This document shows positions 18,291 through 28,031 of a stretch of 64,000 nt of DNA, piece by piece. Position numbers and translations under genes: made by a program. Source of the stretch: Micromonospora sp. WMMA1947 (GTDB lineage Bacteria > Actinomycetota > Actinomycetes > Mycobacteriales > Micromonosporaceae). Within the stretch, counting starts at the first letter, position 1; each line of letters opens with the position of its first letter. The stretch covers positions 310,001-374,000 of the forward strand of contig NZ_CP114909.1 of assembly GCF_027497355.1 (NCBI RefSeq), in the 5' to 3' direction. The notes under the pieces were generated by a model. That model saw nothing but the letters and a program-made list of their open reading frames with translations. It had not been told where the DNA came from and made no database searches.

Positions 18291-18956
18291 GTGCATGTGG
18301 TGATCATGGGCTGCGGCCGGGTCGGGTCGACCCTGGCCCACAGCCTGGAGGCGCGTGGGCACTCGGTGGCGGTGATCGACCAGGACGCGGACGCGTTCCG
18401 CCGCCTCGGGCCGGACTTCGCCGGCATCACCGTCACCGGCGCGGGCTTCGACGGCGAGGTGCTGCGCCAGGCCGGCATCGAGCGGGCCGACGCGTTCGCG
18501 GCGGTGTCCAGCGGCGACAACTCCAACATCATCTCGGCCCGGCTGGCCCGGGAGACGTTCGGCGTGTCCCGGGTCGCGGCCCGCATCTACGACCAGCGCC
18601 GCGCCCAGGTCTACGAGCGGCTCGGCATCCCCACCGTGGCGACCGTCCGGTGGACCGCCGACCGGATGCTGCGCCACCTGGTCCCCGAGGGCAACGTGGA
18701 GATCTTCCGCGACCCGACGAGCACCGTCTCGATCATCGAGGTGCCGGTGCACAAGGACTGGATCGGCCGGCCGCTGCGACAGCTTGAGCAGGCCGTCGGC
18801 GCCCGGGTGGCCTACCTGAACCGGTTCGGGATCGGCACGCTGCCCACCGCCTCCACGGTGATCCAGGAGGGCGACCAGGTCTACATGCTGGTGACCGACG
18901 ACATCAACGGCCCGGTCACGTCGCTGGCGGCGGCGCCGCCGGAAGGGGGGCACTGA
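18291..18956 (+). CDS. TrkA-family potassium uptake regulator (CeoB-like)
   Basis: 221 aa from GTG at 18291, preceded by GGGAGGAG. RCK architecture: N-terminal Rossmann fold with VIMGCGRVGSTLA at the start for NAD(H)/ATP binding, an acidic residue ending strand 2 (VIDQD), and a C-terminal TrkA_C domain from about residue 135. RCK proteins gate K+ channels and transporters on the cytoplasmic face. Separated by 3 bp from the second trkA-type gene; such adjacent ceoB/ceoC pairs are known in actinobacteria. Likely partner: the divergent KimA-like permease, or a Trk/Ktr transporter elsewhere. Confidence 0.9.
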   Translation: MHVVIMGCGRVGSTLAHSLEARGHSVAVIDQDADAFRRLGPDFAGITVTGAGFDGEVLRQAGIERADAFAAVSSGDNSNIISARLARETFGVSRVAARIYDQRRAQVYERLGIPTVATVRWTADRMLRHLVPEGNVEIFRDPTSTVSIIEVPVHKDWIGRPLRQLEQAVGARVAYLNRFGIGTLPTASTVIQEGDQVYMLVTDDINGPVTSLAAAPPEGGH

Positions 18957-18959
18957 GCC

Positions 18960-19649
18960 ATGCGGATCGCCATCGCCGGCGCCGGCAACGTGGGCCGCTC
19001 GATCGCCCAGGAGCTGATCGACAACGGCCACCAGGTGATGCTGATCGAGCGGCAGCCGAGGATGCTGCGGCCCGATCGGGTGCCGGCCGCCGACTGGGTG
19101 CTCGCCGACGCCTGCGAGCTGGCCAGCCTGGAGGAGGCCAACCTGGCCGGGTGCGACGTGGTGGTGGCGGCCACCGGCGACGACAAGGTCAACCTGGTGG
19201 TGTCGCTGCTGGCCAAGACCGAGTTCGCGGTGCCCCGCGTGGTGGCCCGGGTCAACCGGGCGGAGAACGAGTGGCTGTTCAACGAGCAGTGGGGCGTGGA
19301 CGTCTCGGTGAGCAAGCCGCGGGTGATGGCGGCTCTGGTCGAGGAGGCGGTCACCGTCGGCGACCTGGTCCGGCTGATGACGTTCCGGCAGGGCGAGGCG
19401 AACCTCGTCGAGATCACCCTGCCGCCGACCGCGCCCTACGTGGGGCAGCCGATCCACGCGGTGCCGATCCCCCGGGACGCGGCGCTGGTGGCGATCGTGC
19501 GCGGCAAGCGGGTGCTGGTGCCCACCCCGGACGACCCGATCGAGGCCGGCGACGAGCTGGTGTTCGTCTGCACCGCCGCGGTGGAGGACGACGTGCGCAC
19601 GGTGATCCTCGGTCCGCCCAGCGCGGACCGGCACCGGGACCGCGCCTGA
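18960..19649 (+). CDS. TrkA-family potassium uptake regulator (CeoC-like)
   Basis: 229 aa, ATG at 18960 after GGAAGGGGGG. Second RCK protein of the pair: AIAGAGNVGRSIAQEL at the N-terminus is the nucleotide-binding loop, VVAATGDDKVN follows strand 4, and a TrkA_C-like half starts near residue 140 (LVEITLPP). Probably forms a mixed complex with the upstream protein on the same transporter. Converges at 10 bp with the DUF3159 gene. Confidence 0.9.
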   Translation: MRIAIAGAGNVGRSIAQELIDNGHQVMLIERQPRMLRPDRVPAADWVLADACELASLEEANLAGCDVVVAATGDDKVNLVVSLLAKTEFAVPRVVARVNRAENEWLFNEQWGVDVSVSKPRVMAALVEEAVTVGDLVRLMTFRQGEANLVEITLPPTAPYVGQPIHAVPIPRDAALVAIVRGKRVLVPTPDDPIEAGDELVFVCTAAVEDDVRTVILGPPSADRHRDRA

Positions 19650-19659
19650 GCCGGCGGCG

Positions 19660-20340
19660 TCAGGAACCGGGTAGCGGGGTGGGTGCCGGCTCCCGGGTGA
19701 CCCGGCGCACCACCCAGACGGTGATCAGCAGCAGCAGCGCGTACGGCGGGTAGCCCAGGGCGAGCCGGGCCACGCCGAGCGCGGTGTCCTGGTGGGCCAG
19801 GTAGAGCCCGGCCTGCACGCCGACCTTGGCCAGCCACACCACGCCCCAGAGCACGGTGAGCTGCGTGAAGGTGCGTACCAGCTTCGGGTCGTCGCGCCAC
19901 TCGGAGCGGCCCTTGGCGACCAGCACCGACCAGATCCAGCCGACCAGCGGCTGCCGGATCGCGGCCGAGAGCAGCAGCGCCAGGCCGTACCCGATGCCGT
20001 AGAGGATGCCGGGCAGGTAGAAGTCGCGCTCGTCGCCGGTACGCAGCGCCAGCAGCGCGCCGATGCCGACGCCGAACAGCCCGTTGACCGCGTGCCGCAC
20101 GGGCTTGCGCTGGGCCAGCCGCAGCCCGGCGATCAGCAGCGCCACCGCCACCGAGGCGTACACGGCGGGGCGCAGCTCGCCGATCACGTTGGCGACCACG
20201 AAGACCACCACCGGGATGCTCGACTCGACCAGCCCGCGCCATCCGCCGAGCTGGTCGGCCATCTGCTCGGCGAGGCTGGGCAGCCGCTCCTCGTCCTGCG
20301 GGCCGAGGCCCGACGGGGTGTGCTGCTGTCCGGTCGTCAC
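19660..20340 (-). CDS. DUF3159 membrane protein
   Basis: 226 aa from GTG at 20340, overlapping the OB-fold gene's stop by GTGA. A polar N-terminus of about 35 residues is followed by about six hydrophobic helices (for example VVVFVVANVIGEL and LPGILYGIGYGLALLL). DUF3159 proteins are an actinobacterial family of unknown function that is regularly placed after the OB-fold gene and the TrkA pair. Conserved coupling suggests a shared job with the OB-fold protein; none is known. Confidence 0.85.
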   Translation of the reverse strand: MTTGQQHTPSGLGPQDEERLPSLAEQMADQLGGWRGLVESSIPVVVFVVANVIGELRPAVYASVAVALLIAGLRLAQRKPVRHAVNGLFGVGIGALLALRTGDERDFYLPGILYGIGYGLALLLSAAIRQPLVGWIWSVLVAKGRSEWRDDPKLVRTFTQLTVLWGVVWLAKVGVQAGLYLAHQDTALGVARLALGYPPYALLLLITVWVVRRVTREPAPTPLPGS

Positions 20341-20717
20341 TTCGGCGACTCCAGCTCGTAGTACGGGTTGTAGATCACCTTGCGGTCGTCGCGCACCGCC
20401 ACCCGGCCGCGCGCGGTCAGGTGCCGGCCCGGCTCGACCCCGGCGATGTGCCGGCGGCCCAGCCAGACCAGTGTCACCACGTCGTTGCCGTCGTAGAGGT
20501 CGGCCTCGAGCGTGGGCAGGTTCGTACGGGGCGTGTAGACGACGGTGCGCAGCCGTCCGGCCACCGACACCACCTGACCCCTGTTGCACTGGTGGGCGGG
20601 CGTGCCGCCGGACTCGGCGCTCTCCCGGCGCAGCTCCTGCGCCTCGATCTCGGCCTCGCTCGCGGTGAGCCGGTGCAGGAGCCGCCGCAGCGACCCCCGG
20701 CTCTCGTCGGTCGTCAT
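20337..20717 (-). CDS. Small OB-fold nucleic-acid-binding-type protein
   Basis: 126 aa, ATG at 20717. A charged helical N-terminus (residues 1-40) precedes an OB-fold of the tRNA-anticodon/RecG-wedge type (GQVVSVAGRLRTVVYTP, LEADLYDGNDVVTLVWLGRR, GRHLTARGRV, IYNPYYEL). The fold usually binds single-stranded nucleic acid. It is the first gene of a two-gene operon with DUF3159, an unusual pairing of a soluble nucleic-acid-binding fold with a membrane protein. Confidence 0.82.
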   Translation of the reverse strand: MTTDESRGSLRRLLHRLTASEAEIEAQELRRESAESGGTPAHQCNRGQVVSVAGRLRTVVYTPRTNLPTLEADLYDGNDVVTLVWLGRRHIAGVEPGRHLTARGRVAVRDDRKVIYNPYYELESPK

Positions 20718-20846
20718 GACCTCCGCGTCACCCTCTCCACAGCGGGGCCCCGCGGGTGGCGGAACCGTCCCGCCAGCGTACGCGCAGTGGCCCGCCGGCG
20801 GGAGCGGCGTGGGACGCGTACCGCAGCCTGCGGACCGGACACGCCG

Positions 20847-20876
20847 CGGGCCCGGCGCCGAACGACGCCGGGCCCG
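20847..20876 (-). terminator. Hairpin after the DUF3710 gene
   Basis: Arms CGGGCCCGGCG and CGCCGGGCCCG with an 8-nt loop: an 11-bp perfect stem lying just past the stop of the minus-strand gene. No T-run. Confidence 0.65.
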
Positions 20877-20888
20877 GGCACGTGTGGC

Positions 20889-21509
20889 TCAGACCTCCTG
20901 CGCGTCGGCGGCCTGCTGGTCGGCGACCTCGCGGGGCAGCCGCAGCGGCAGCGGCTCGCGCACCGGCTTGGCCTCCTGGCCGCGGTCGACGACCAGGCCG
21001 TCCAGGCAGGCCGCGAGCGGGCCGGCGGCGGCCGGGTCGGTGGCGGCCGCGCCCTGGAAGACGCCGCGCACCATCCAGCGCGGGCCGTCGATGCCGACGA
21101 AGCGCAGGTCGGTCGGCCCGTCCGGGGTACGCACGCGGGCGCGCAGCTCCGGGCCGTGCTCCCCCTCGACCTCCTGGGCGGTCGCGCCGTCGTTCACGAG
21201 CGACTGGCGGATCTCCTCGCGCACCTCGTCCCAGATGCCCTCGGAGCGGGGCGCGGCGAAGACGCCGAGCTGGAGCGCGTTCTGCCCGTGCACGAGCACG
21301 ACCTGCTGGATCACGCCCTGCGGGTCGGCCTGGACCCGCACCTCGACGTCCGGCACCGCCGGGATCCGCAGGCTGCCCAGGTCGAGGCGAGGCGCGTCGG
21401 GGGCCTCGCTGACGTCGTACGGGCCGCGGTCCGGCGCCGACGAGGTCTCCTCGGCGTCGAGGACCCCATTGTCACGCGCCTCGTCGGCCCGCTTCCGGGA
21501 GAAGATCAC
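20889..21509 (-). CDS. DUF3710 protein
   Basis: 206 aa from GTG at 21509, picked because GGAGGG lies 8 nt upstream; GTG at 21518 is too close to that site. Acidic N-terminus, then a compact alpha/beta domain (VRVQADPQGVIQQVVLVHG, FAAPRSEGIWDEVREEI, LRFVGIDGPRWMVRGVF). DUF3710 is a widespread actinobacterial family of unknown function always found beside dut; here the two are 25 bp apart on one strand. Cytoplasmic; no catalytic motif seen. Confidence 0.88.
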   Translation of the reverse strand: MIFSRKRADEARDNGVLDAEETSSAPDRGPYDVSEAPDAPRLDLGSLRIPAVPDVEVRVQADPQGVIQQVVLVHGQNALQLGVFAAPRSEGIWDEVREEIRQSLVNDGATAQEVEGEHGPELRARVRTPDGPTDLRFVGIDGPRWMVRGVFQGAAATDPAAAGPLAACLDGLVVDRGQEAKPVREPLPLRLPREVADQQAADAQEV

Positions 21510-21534
21510 TGCGCCCACCCTCCGCTGTTCACAC

Positions 21535-22038
21535 TCACCCTGCCACCTCTTCGTTCTGCCCGCCGGACGGCGCCGGGACCAGCCCGGCGTGCCCGCCGGT
21601 GGACCCGTGCCCGCCGGTGCCACGCCGGGACCCGGGCAGCTCGGCCACCGGCCGGAACTCGGCCCGGGCGACCCGCTGGACCACCAGCTGGGCGATGCGG
21701 TCGCCCCGGCTGATCTTGGCCGGCGTGTCCCGATCGTGGTTGATCAGGTTGACCAGGATCTCACCCCGGTAGCCGGCGTCGACCGTACCGGGCGCGTTGA
21801 GCACCGTCACGCCGAGTCTGGCCGCGAGTCCGGATCGGGGGTGCACCAGCCCGACGTAGCCGTCCGGCAGCGCCACCGCCACGCCGGTGGGGACCAGGGC
21901 CCGGCCGCCGGGGGGCAGCTCGACGTCCGCGGCGGCCACCAGGTCCGCCCCGGCGTCGCCGGGATGGGCGTACGCCGGCAGTGGCAGCTCCGGGTCGAGC
22001 AGCCGCACGGGCACGGGTACGACGTCTGTCACGGTCAT
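21535..22038 (-). CDS. dut: Deoxyuridine 5'-triphosphate nucleotidohydrolase (dUTPase)
   Basis: 167 aa from ATG at 22038 (GGAAGAGG just upstream); the frame is open further up but without family similarity. Trimeric dUTPase motifs are in order: [36 protein letters not shown], and the Gly-rich C-terminal arm [14 protein letters not shown], which normally closes over the active site. It hydrolyses dUTP to dUMP and pyrophosphate, keeping uracil out of DNA. Divergent from the DUF3093 gene; upstream of DUF3710. Confidence 0.97.
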   Translation of the reverse strand: MTVTDVVPVPVRLLDPELPLPAYAHPGDAGADLVAAADVELPPGGRALVPTGVAVALPDGYVGLVHPRSGLAARLGVTVLNAPGTVDAGYRGEILVNLINHDRDTPAKISRGDRIAQLVVQRVARAEFRPVAELPGSRRGTGGHGSTGGHAGLVPAPSGGQNEEVAG

Positions 22039-22105
22039 CCTCTTCCGTCCGGTTCCTGCGGGGTGCCCCTGCCATCCTGCCGGTTGCCGGGCCGCCCGCG
22101 CGCCG

Positions 22106-22111
22106 TACCCT
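22106..22111 (+). promoter_or_regulatory. -10-like hexamer TACCCT for a leaderless transcript
   Basis: TACCCT is 7 nt before the GTG at 22119, and TTGCCG at 22084-22089 sits 16 bp upstream as a possible -35. No ribosome binding site precedes the GTG. The best supported of the leaderless candidates in the window. Confidence 0.5.
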
Positions 22112-22118
22112 CGTCTGT

Positions 22119-22610
22119 GTGCGTCAGTCGTCATCTCCGGCCGCCCCGCCGGCCACCGCCGCGCCGTACGCGGAGCGCCTCGGCCTGCCCTGGTGGGCCT
22201 GGCCGGCCGGGCTGGCCGCGGCCGGCCTGCTCGCGGTCGAGCTCTGGATGGGCGCGACCGGGGTACGCGCCTGGCTGCCGTTCGTCCTGCTGATCCCCGC
22301 CGCGGTGGCCGCCCTGTGGTGGCTGGGCCGGATCCGGGTCGAGGTGCGTGACGGCGAGCTGCGGGTGGACGACGCCCGCCTCCCGGTGCGGTACGTCGCG
22401 GACGTGGTGCCGCTGGACGCGGCCGGACGGCGCGAGGTGCTCGGCGTCGGCTCCGACCCGTACGCCTTCGTGGTGCAGCGGCCGTGGATCGGCGGCGCGG
22501 TGCAGGTGGTGCTGGACGACCCGGACGACCCGACCCCGTTCTGGGTGGTCAGCACCCGGCATCCGGTCCAGCTGGCGTCCGCCCTGCTGGCCGCCCGCGA
22601 CGCGGCCTGA
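22119..22610 (+). CDS. DUF3093 membrane protein
   Basis: 163 aa from GTG at 22119. Two adjacent transmembrane helices (about residues 24-42 and 47-64), then a cytoplasmic or outer domain with [31 protein letters not shown] and VVSTRHP. DUF3093 is an actinobacterial family of unknown function that sits divergent from dut; this arrangement is kept here. Probably a bPH-like domain tethered to the membrane, by analogy only. Confidence 0.87.
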   Translation: MRQSSSPAAPPATAAPYAERLGLPWWAWPAGLAAAGLLAVELWMGATGVRAWLPFVLLIPAAVAALWWLGRIRVEVRDGELRVDDARLPVRYVADVVPLDAAGRREVLGVGSDPYAFVVQRPWIGGAVQVVLDDPDDPTPFWVVSTRHPVQLASALLAARDAA

Positions 22611-22674
22611 CCGCCCGGCGCGTCCCGGCTCTGCCTCTGCCCGGCGCTGCCCCGGGCCCGGCCGGCGCTGCCGG

Positions 22675-23619
22675 TCAGGACGGCTTGTCGGGCAGGGCAC
22701 GCGCGGTACGCCGCAGGTCCTTGCACAGCTGCTCGCCGAGCGCGCGGGTGGCCCGGCGGTTGAGATAGCCGGCCACGGCGGCGCCGGTCAGGAACGGCCC
22801 GAGCGTGGTCAGGTTGCGCCCGAAGCGGCGCATCAGGCTGTCCCGCAGTTCCCGGCGGGCGGCGGTGCCGAGCACCGCGCTCACCCCGACACCGGGCATC
22901 ATCGGGTTGATCCCCCGCTGGGTCGCCCAGGACTGCATCAGCGCCACGGCGCGGCCGGTGCCGCCGGCGGGCAGCGGCACCCGGTGGACCTCGTGCAGCT
23001 CGCCGATCAGCTTCAGCTCGATCGCCACCACCGCGACCGTCTCGGCGGCCAGCAGGACGGGGGCGGAGAGCAGGGTGGGCGTGACCGCCCACTCGACAGC
23101 GGCGACCCCGCCGCCCGCGGCGCCGACCCCGGCGGTGGCGCGGGACGCGTTCCGGACCAGCCGGTCGGCGAGCGCCTCGTCGTCCAGTCCGGGGAAGTGC
23201 CGCCGGAGCGTGGCAAGGTCGCGGATCGGCACGTGCGGGGCGACCTCGGCGACCGTGTCGGTCATCCAGCGCACCGCCGCGCGGGGCTTGAACAGGTCGG
23301 TGATGCCCCGGGCGCGGGCCTGCCCGACCAGCCGGGTCAGCAGTTGCCGCCGGCGGGCGGGCGCGATGTCGTCGGCGGTCAGGGCGGCGACGGTGGCGCC
23401 GAGCTCATCGGTGTCCGGACCGGAGGCGTGCGGGCCGGAGGTGTCCGCGGCGGACGTGTCCGGGCCGGTCGGGCCGGGGCCGGTCGGGTCGGGCGTCGTG
23501 CCCGCGCCGGCCGCTCCCGTGTCCGGTCCCGCCGCCTTGCCGTCCGGGCCGGTCGGTGCCGGCCTCGCCGCCGGAGCCGGGATCTGGTCGGCGCCGGTCC
23601 CCTCGCTGCGCTCGCTCAC
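22675..23619 (-). CDS. Hypothetical protein with Gly/Ala hydrophobic helices
   Basis: 314 aa from GTG at 23619 (GGGAGG about 9 nt upstream). Residues 1-75 are a Pro/Gly/Thr-rich disordered region with repeats such as GPDT and PTGPG; residues 85-140 are helical and charged; residues 165-215 contain Gly/Ala-rich hydrophobic helices (GVGAAGGGVAAVEWAV, VLLAAETVAVVAIELKL), and another lies near 280. No family recognised. The first codons read GTGAGCGAGCGCAGCGAG (MSERSE), a start-proximal oligonucleotide seen in other actinobacterial genes. Convergent with DUF3093. Confidence 0.7.
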   Translation of the reverse strand: MSERSEGTGADQIPAPAARPAPTGPDGKAAGPDTGAAGAGTTPDPTGPGPTGPDTSAADTSGPHASGPDTDELGATVAALTADDIAPARRRQLLTRLVGQARARGITDLFKPRAAVRWMTDTVAEVAPHVPIRDLATLRRHFPGLDDEALADRLVRNASRATAGVGAAGGGVAAVEWAVTPTLLSAPVLLAAETVAVVAIELKLIGELHEVHRVPLPAGGTGRAVALMQSWATQRGINPMMPGVGVSAVLGTAARRELRDSLMRRFGRNLTTLGPFLTGAAVAGYLNRRATRALGEQLCKDLRRTARALPDKPS

Positions 23620-23707
23620 CCGTCCGCCCTCCCGCTCCGCGCGGCGTGGCAGCCGCCCGTACGAGTCAAGCAGCTTCCGGCCGACCGCGCACGGCGGCGG
23701 CTCGAAC

Positions 23708-23737
23708 AGCGGCGGCCCCGTCGAGGAGGCCGCCGCT
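23708..23737 (-). terminator. Hairpin after the DUF4193 gene
   Basis: Perfect 10-bp stem AGCGGCGGCC/GGCCGCCGCT with a 10-nt loop, 17 bp past the stop. Confidence 0.6.
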
Positions 23738-23754
23738 GGTGTCCCCGGTCGGGA

Positions 23755-24051
23755 TCAGACGCACTCGCGGCAGATCAGGTCGCCGTTGCGCTCGACCGCC
23801 AGCTGGCTGCGGTGGTGGACCAGGAAGCAGCGGGCGCACCGGAACTCGTCCTGCTGCATCGGGAGGACCTTGACCGTGAGCTCCTCGTCGGCCAGATCGG
23901 CGCCGGGCAGCTCGAAGCTCTCGGCCACCTCGGCCTCGTCGACGTCCACGGCGCCCGACTGTGAGTCGACCCGCCGGGCCTTGAGCTCTTCCAGGCTGTC
24001 CTCGCCGAGGTCGACCTCGTCGCGACGCGGGGCGTCGTAGTCGGTGGCCAT
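23755..24051 (-). CDS. DUF4193 small Zn-ribbon-like protein
   Basis: 98 aa, ATG at 24051. Highly acidic first 65 residues (DEVDLGEDSLEEL, AVDVDEAEVAESF) and two Cys pairs at the C-terminus, CARC and CREC, spaced as in a zinc ribbon. Of the small Cys-pair proteins in the window it has the clearest ribbon. The family is actinobacterial, about 100 aa and of unknown function. The acidic tail plus ribbon would suit binding a basic partner such as RNA polymerase or a ribosomal protein, but this is inference. It has its own promoter region, shared with the divergent LytR_C gene. Confidence 0.88.
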   Translation of the reverse strand: MATDYDAPRRDEVDLGEDSLEELKARRVDSQSGAVDVDEAEVAESFELPGADLADEELTVKVLPMQQDEFRCARCFLVHHRSQLAVERNGDLICRECV

Positions 24052-24474
24052 CGGTTTCACTCTCCAATATCGATATTGTCGCTGCCGGTTGTAACGCCGG
24101 ACGACGCCGTTTCGGTTCCCCTGACCGGCCACCATCTCTGTCGGGCACCCGACCCGACGAGCGGTGGGCCGGGCCCGCCGGTGCGAAATGCCCCCGGTGA
24201 GCGCGGAACCTTACCCCCCCTGTGGGCGAGGCATGTATACCGCCCTCGCGGGAGAGATGTACGCCTCTGCGCCCGAAGTTGTTCCCAATGTGACTCAGGC
24301 GACACGAAGATAGGGGTAGTCCTACCGGTTCACCGCGTGGCGCGCCGGTATGTCGGACTGTTTCCACGCCTGAGCCGGACAAGCGTTAACCTCAGCGGCG
24401 TACTGGACGGCCGACCGGTCGCGGCCCGACCGCGTCGCCCGCCACCACCCATCACTGTCCGGGGAGCGCCCAGG
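24052..24474. other. Divergent non-coding region between DUF4193 and LytR_C genes
   Basis: 423 bp without a convincing gene, less GC-rich than its surroundings. It holds the DUF4193 promoter with its AT palindrome near the left end. On the right, the segment around 24281-24345 contains GGTAGTCCTACC, a small palindrome, and could hold the promoter of the LytR_C gene; no clear -10/-35 pair was identified there. Confidence 0.6.
24066..24094 (-). promoter_or_regulatory. SigA-type promoter of the DUF4193 gene with AT palindrome
   Basis: On the minus strand TTACAA (24089-24094) and GATATT (24066-24071) are 17 bp apart. The -10 lies within CAATATCGATATTG (24065-24078), a perfect 14-bp palindrome that is striking in such GC-rich DNA and could be an operator. 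Confidence 0.5.
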
Positions 24475-25005
24475 ATGAGTTTTGCGCGAGTGCGGGCACT
24501 CGTTGTCGTCGGACTGCTGGCGGTCGTCGCCCTGGTCTTCGTGGTCATCGCCGTGGTGAAGGACACCCAGGGCACAGCGGGCACGGCGGCCTCCTGCCCG
24601 GACGGCTGGCCGCTTGTCGACCTGCGACTGCGGGAGCAGAAGGACGTCAAGATCAACGTCTACAACGCCACCGACGAGGCCGGCCGGGCCGGCAGCGTCG
24701 CGGACGACTTCCGCAACCGCAAGTTCCAGGTCAAGAAGGTCGGCAACGAGAAGAAGGCGTTCGACGGCGTGGCACAGCTGCGGTTCGGGCCCAAGGCCGT
24801 GGGCTCGGCCCACCTGCTGCGCGCCTACTTCCTCAACGAGGCCAACCAGGCTTTCGACCCGAACCGCAAGGACGACGTGGTCGACGTGGTCCTGGGCAAC
24901 CAGTTCCAGCAGCTCGCCACCACCACCGAGGTCAACCAGTCGCTCGGCGACCTGGGCGCGCCGCAGGCGCCGACCGAGACCTGCCCGATGCCGATCGAGA
25001 AGTAG
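24475..25005 (+). CDS. LytR C-terminal (LytR_C) domain membrane protein, Cei-like
   Basis: 176 aa, ATG at 24475. One N-terminal transmembrane helix (about residues 9-29), then an extracytoplasmic domain with INVYNATDEAGRAGSVADDF, FQVKKVGNE and AQLRFGPKAVGSAHLL, the VLN-type fold found at the C-terminus of LytR-CpsA-Psr proteins. Two Cys (CPDG near 41 and CPMP near the end) may form a disulfide. The M. tuberculosis gene in the same position (between the DUF4193 and suhB genes, as I recall) is Cei, needed for envelope integrity. Function here inferred from domain and position. Confidence 0.85.
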   Translation: MSFARVRALVVVGLLAVVALVFVVIAVVKDTQGTAGTAASCPDGWPLVDLRLREQKDVKINVYNATDEAGRAGSVADDFRNRKFQVKKVGNEKKAFDGVAQLRFGPKAVGSAHLLRAYFLNEANQAFDPNRKDDVVDVVLGNQFQQLATTTEVNQSLGDLGAPQAPTETCPMPIEK

Positions 25006-25026
25006 GCACCGGGCGGCCCGACGACG

Positions 25027-25059
25027 CGGGGCGGTCTCCCTCGGCGGGAGGCCGCCCCG
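25027..25059. terminator. Bidirectional hairpin terminator
   Basis: Arms CGGGGCGGTCTCCC and GGGAGGCCGCCCCG with a 5-nt loop between convergent genes; one G-T type mismatch in 14 bp. Confidence 0.7.
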
Positions 25060-25077
25060 TCGCGTGTCCGGCGCCGG

Positions 25078-25899
25078 TCACGGCCCGCCGGAGGCGTCCA
25101 GGTCGACCAGCCGGGCGTGCAGCGGCCCGTGCAGCGCCGGCGGCGCGGCGAGCACCAGGTCCGGGCCGGGCGGGCGGCCGGACAGGCCGGTCACCAGCAG
25201 CCCCGCCTCCCGGGCGACCAGCCCGCCGGCGGCCAGGTCCCAGTCGGCCAGCCCCTTTTCGTAGTACGCGTCCACCCGCCCCTCGGCGGCCAGGCAGAGG
25301 TCGAGCGCGGCGGCGCCCATCCGGCGGATGTCCCGGATGTGCGGGATCAGCTCGGTCACCACCCGCGCCTGGTGTGCCCGGCGGCGGGCGTCGTAGCCGA
25401 ACCCGGTGGCGACGAGCGCCTGCCCGAGATCGGTGGCGGTCGAGCCGTGCAGCCGCTGCCCGTCCCGCCAGGCGCCGCCGCCGAGCGTCGCGGTCCACTC
25501 CTCGCCGGTGACGACGTTGCGGACCACCCCGGCGACCACCTCACCGGCCACCTCGGCGGCCAGCGACACGGCGTAGTAGGGCAGCCCGTACAGGTAGTTC
25601 ACGGTTCCGTCGATCGGGTCGAGGATCCAGCGCACGCCGTCGGCGTCGGCGGGACCGGTCTCGCCCGAGCCGTACTCCTCGCCCAGCACCGCGTCGCCGG
25701 GACGCCGCTGCCGCAGCGCGGCGATCACCTGCCGCTCCACCGCCCGGTCGGCGGCGGTGACCACGTCGGTCGCTGTGCTCTTGGTCGCGGCCACCGAGAC
25801 GCCCTCGACCCGCATCCGGTACGCGGTGGCGGCGGCCTCCCGTGCCACGTCGACGGCGATCGTGAGCAACTCCCGCGCCGTGGGCGTCGAGGTGATCAT
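25078..25899 (-). CDS. suhB: Inositol monophosphatase family protein
   Basis: 273 aa, ATG at 25899. Li+-sensitive phosphatase superfamily motifs: [28 protein letters not shown] (metal ligands) and [14 protein letters not shown]. It would remove phosphate from myo-inositol 1-phosphate or a related sugar phosphate in the cytoplasm; actinobacteria need inositol for phosphatidylinositol and mycothiol. Position just before sigA matches suhB in related genomes, so that symbol is given, but substrate is not proven. Divergent from sigA by 286 bp. Confidence 0.93.
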   Translation of the reverse strand: MITSTPTARELLTIAVDVAREAAATAYRMRVEGVSVAATKSTATDVVTAADRAVERQVIAALRQRRPGDAVLGEEYGSGETGPADADGVRWILDPIDGTVNYLYGLPYYAVSLAAEVAGEVVAGVVRNVVTGEEWTATLGGGAWRDGQRLHGSTATDLGQALVATGFGYDARRRAHQARVVTELIPHIRDIRRMGAAALDLCLAAEGRVDAYYEKGLADWDLAAGGLVAREAGLLVTGLSGRPPGPDLVLAAPPALHGPLHARLVDLDASGGP

Positions 25900-25980
25900 G
25901 TTTCTCCCCTTCCCGCACGATCGGGACCGGCCGTCTCGCGCGCGGGTATCATCCTTACAAAGTCCACATCTGCGCCGAAT

Positions 25981-25999
25981 CTGCGGTCCCGGACCGCAG
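25981..25999. promoter_or_regulatory. Palindrome upstream of the principal sigma factor gene
   Basis: CTGCGGTCC and GGACCGCAG are perfect 9-bp arms around one base. It lies 40 bp before the TACAAT box, so it could be an operator rather than a terminator. Confidence 0.4.
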
Positions 26000-26038
26000 G
26001 TCCGCCGTGCGGCGCGGGATGATCGCGGCAGACGGCGT

Positions 26039-26044
26039 TACAAT
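26039..26044 (+). promoter_or_regulatory. -10 box TACAAT of the principal sigma factor gene
   Basis: TACAAT is a good actinobacterial -10 and gives a 5' leader of about 135 nt to the GTG at 26186. No convincing -35 at 16-18 bp. Confidence 0.45.
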
Positions 26045-26185
26045 TCACCCTGCCCACGCGCCACGGACCGCCAGCGACCGGACGGCCCGGGACACGGGGG
26101 TCCTCAACGACTCGCCCGGCGCGGCCGTCCCATGCTGCGCCGGACGACCCGGCCGTGCTCGCTCTTTCGCCTCCGGAAGGTCTTC

Positions 26186-27787
<1,602 letters not shown>

Positions 27788-28031
27788 CCGCGCACGTCAA
27801 CAAATCGTGCCGGTTTGATCACCAGCCGTAGAACACTGATCGGTGATCGGTCGGTTGCCTGTTTGTGATCGTTGACGTGGCACCCTTGGTGCACGGCACA
27901 CTGTCCTCCACGCCAGGTGTGACCTCGGTCCCCCGCGGGCACACAGGGAAGGCAGGGCCCGAGATGGGTGTTGCACGATAGGTGAGCAACCGAAGAGAGT
28001 GTTCATCGGTGACGACCAGAGGAGGAAGGCG

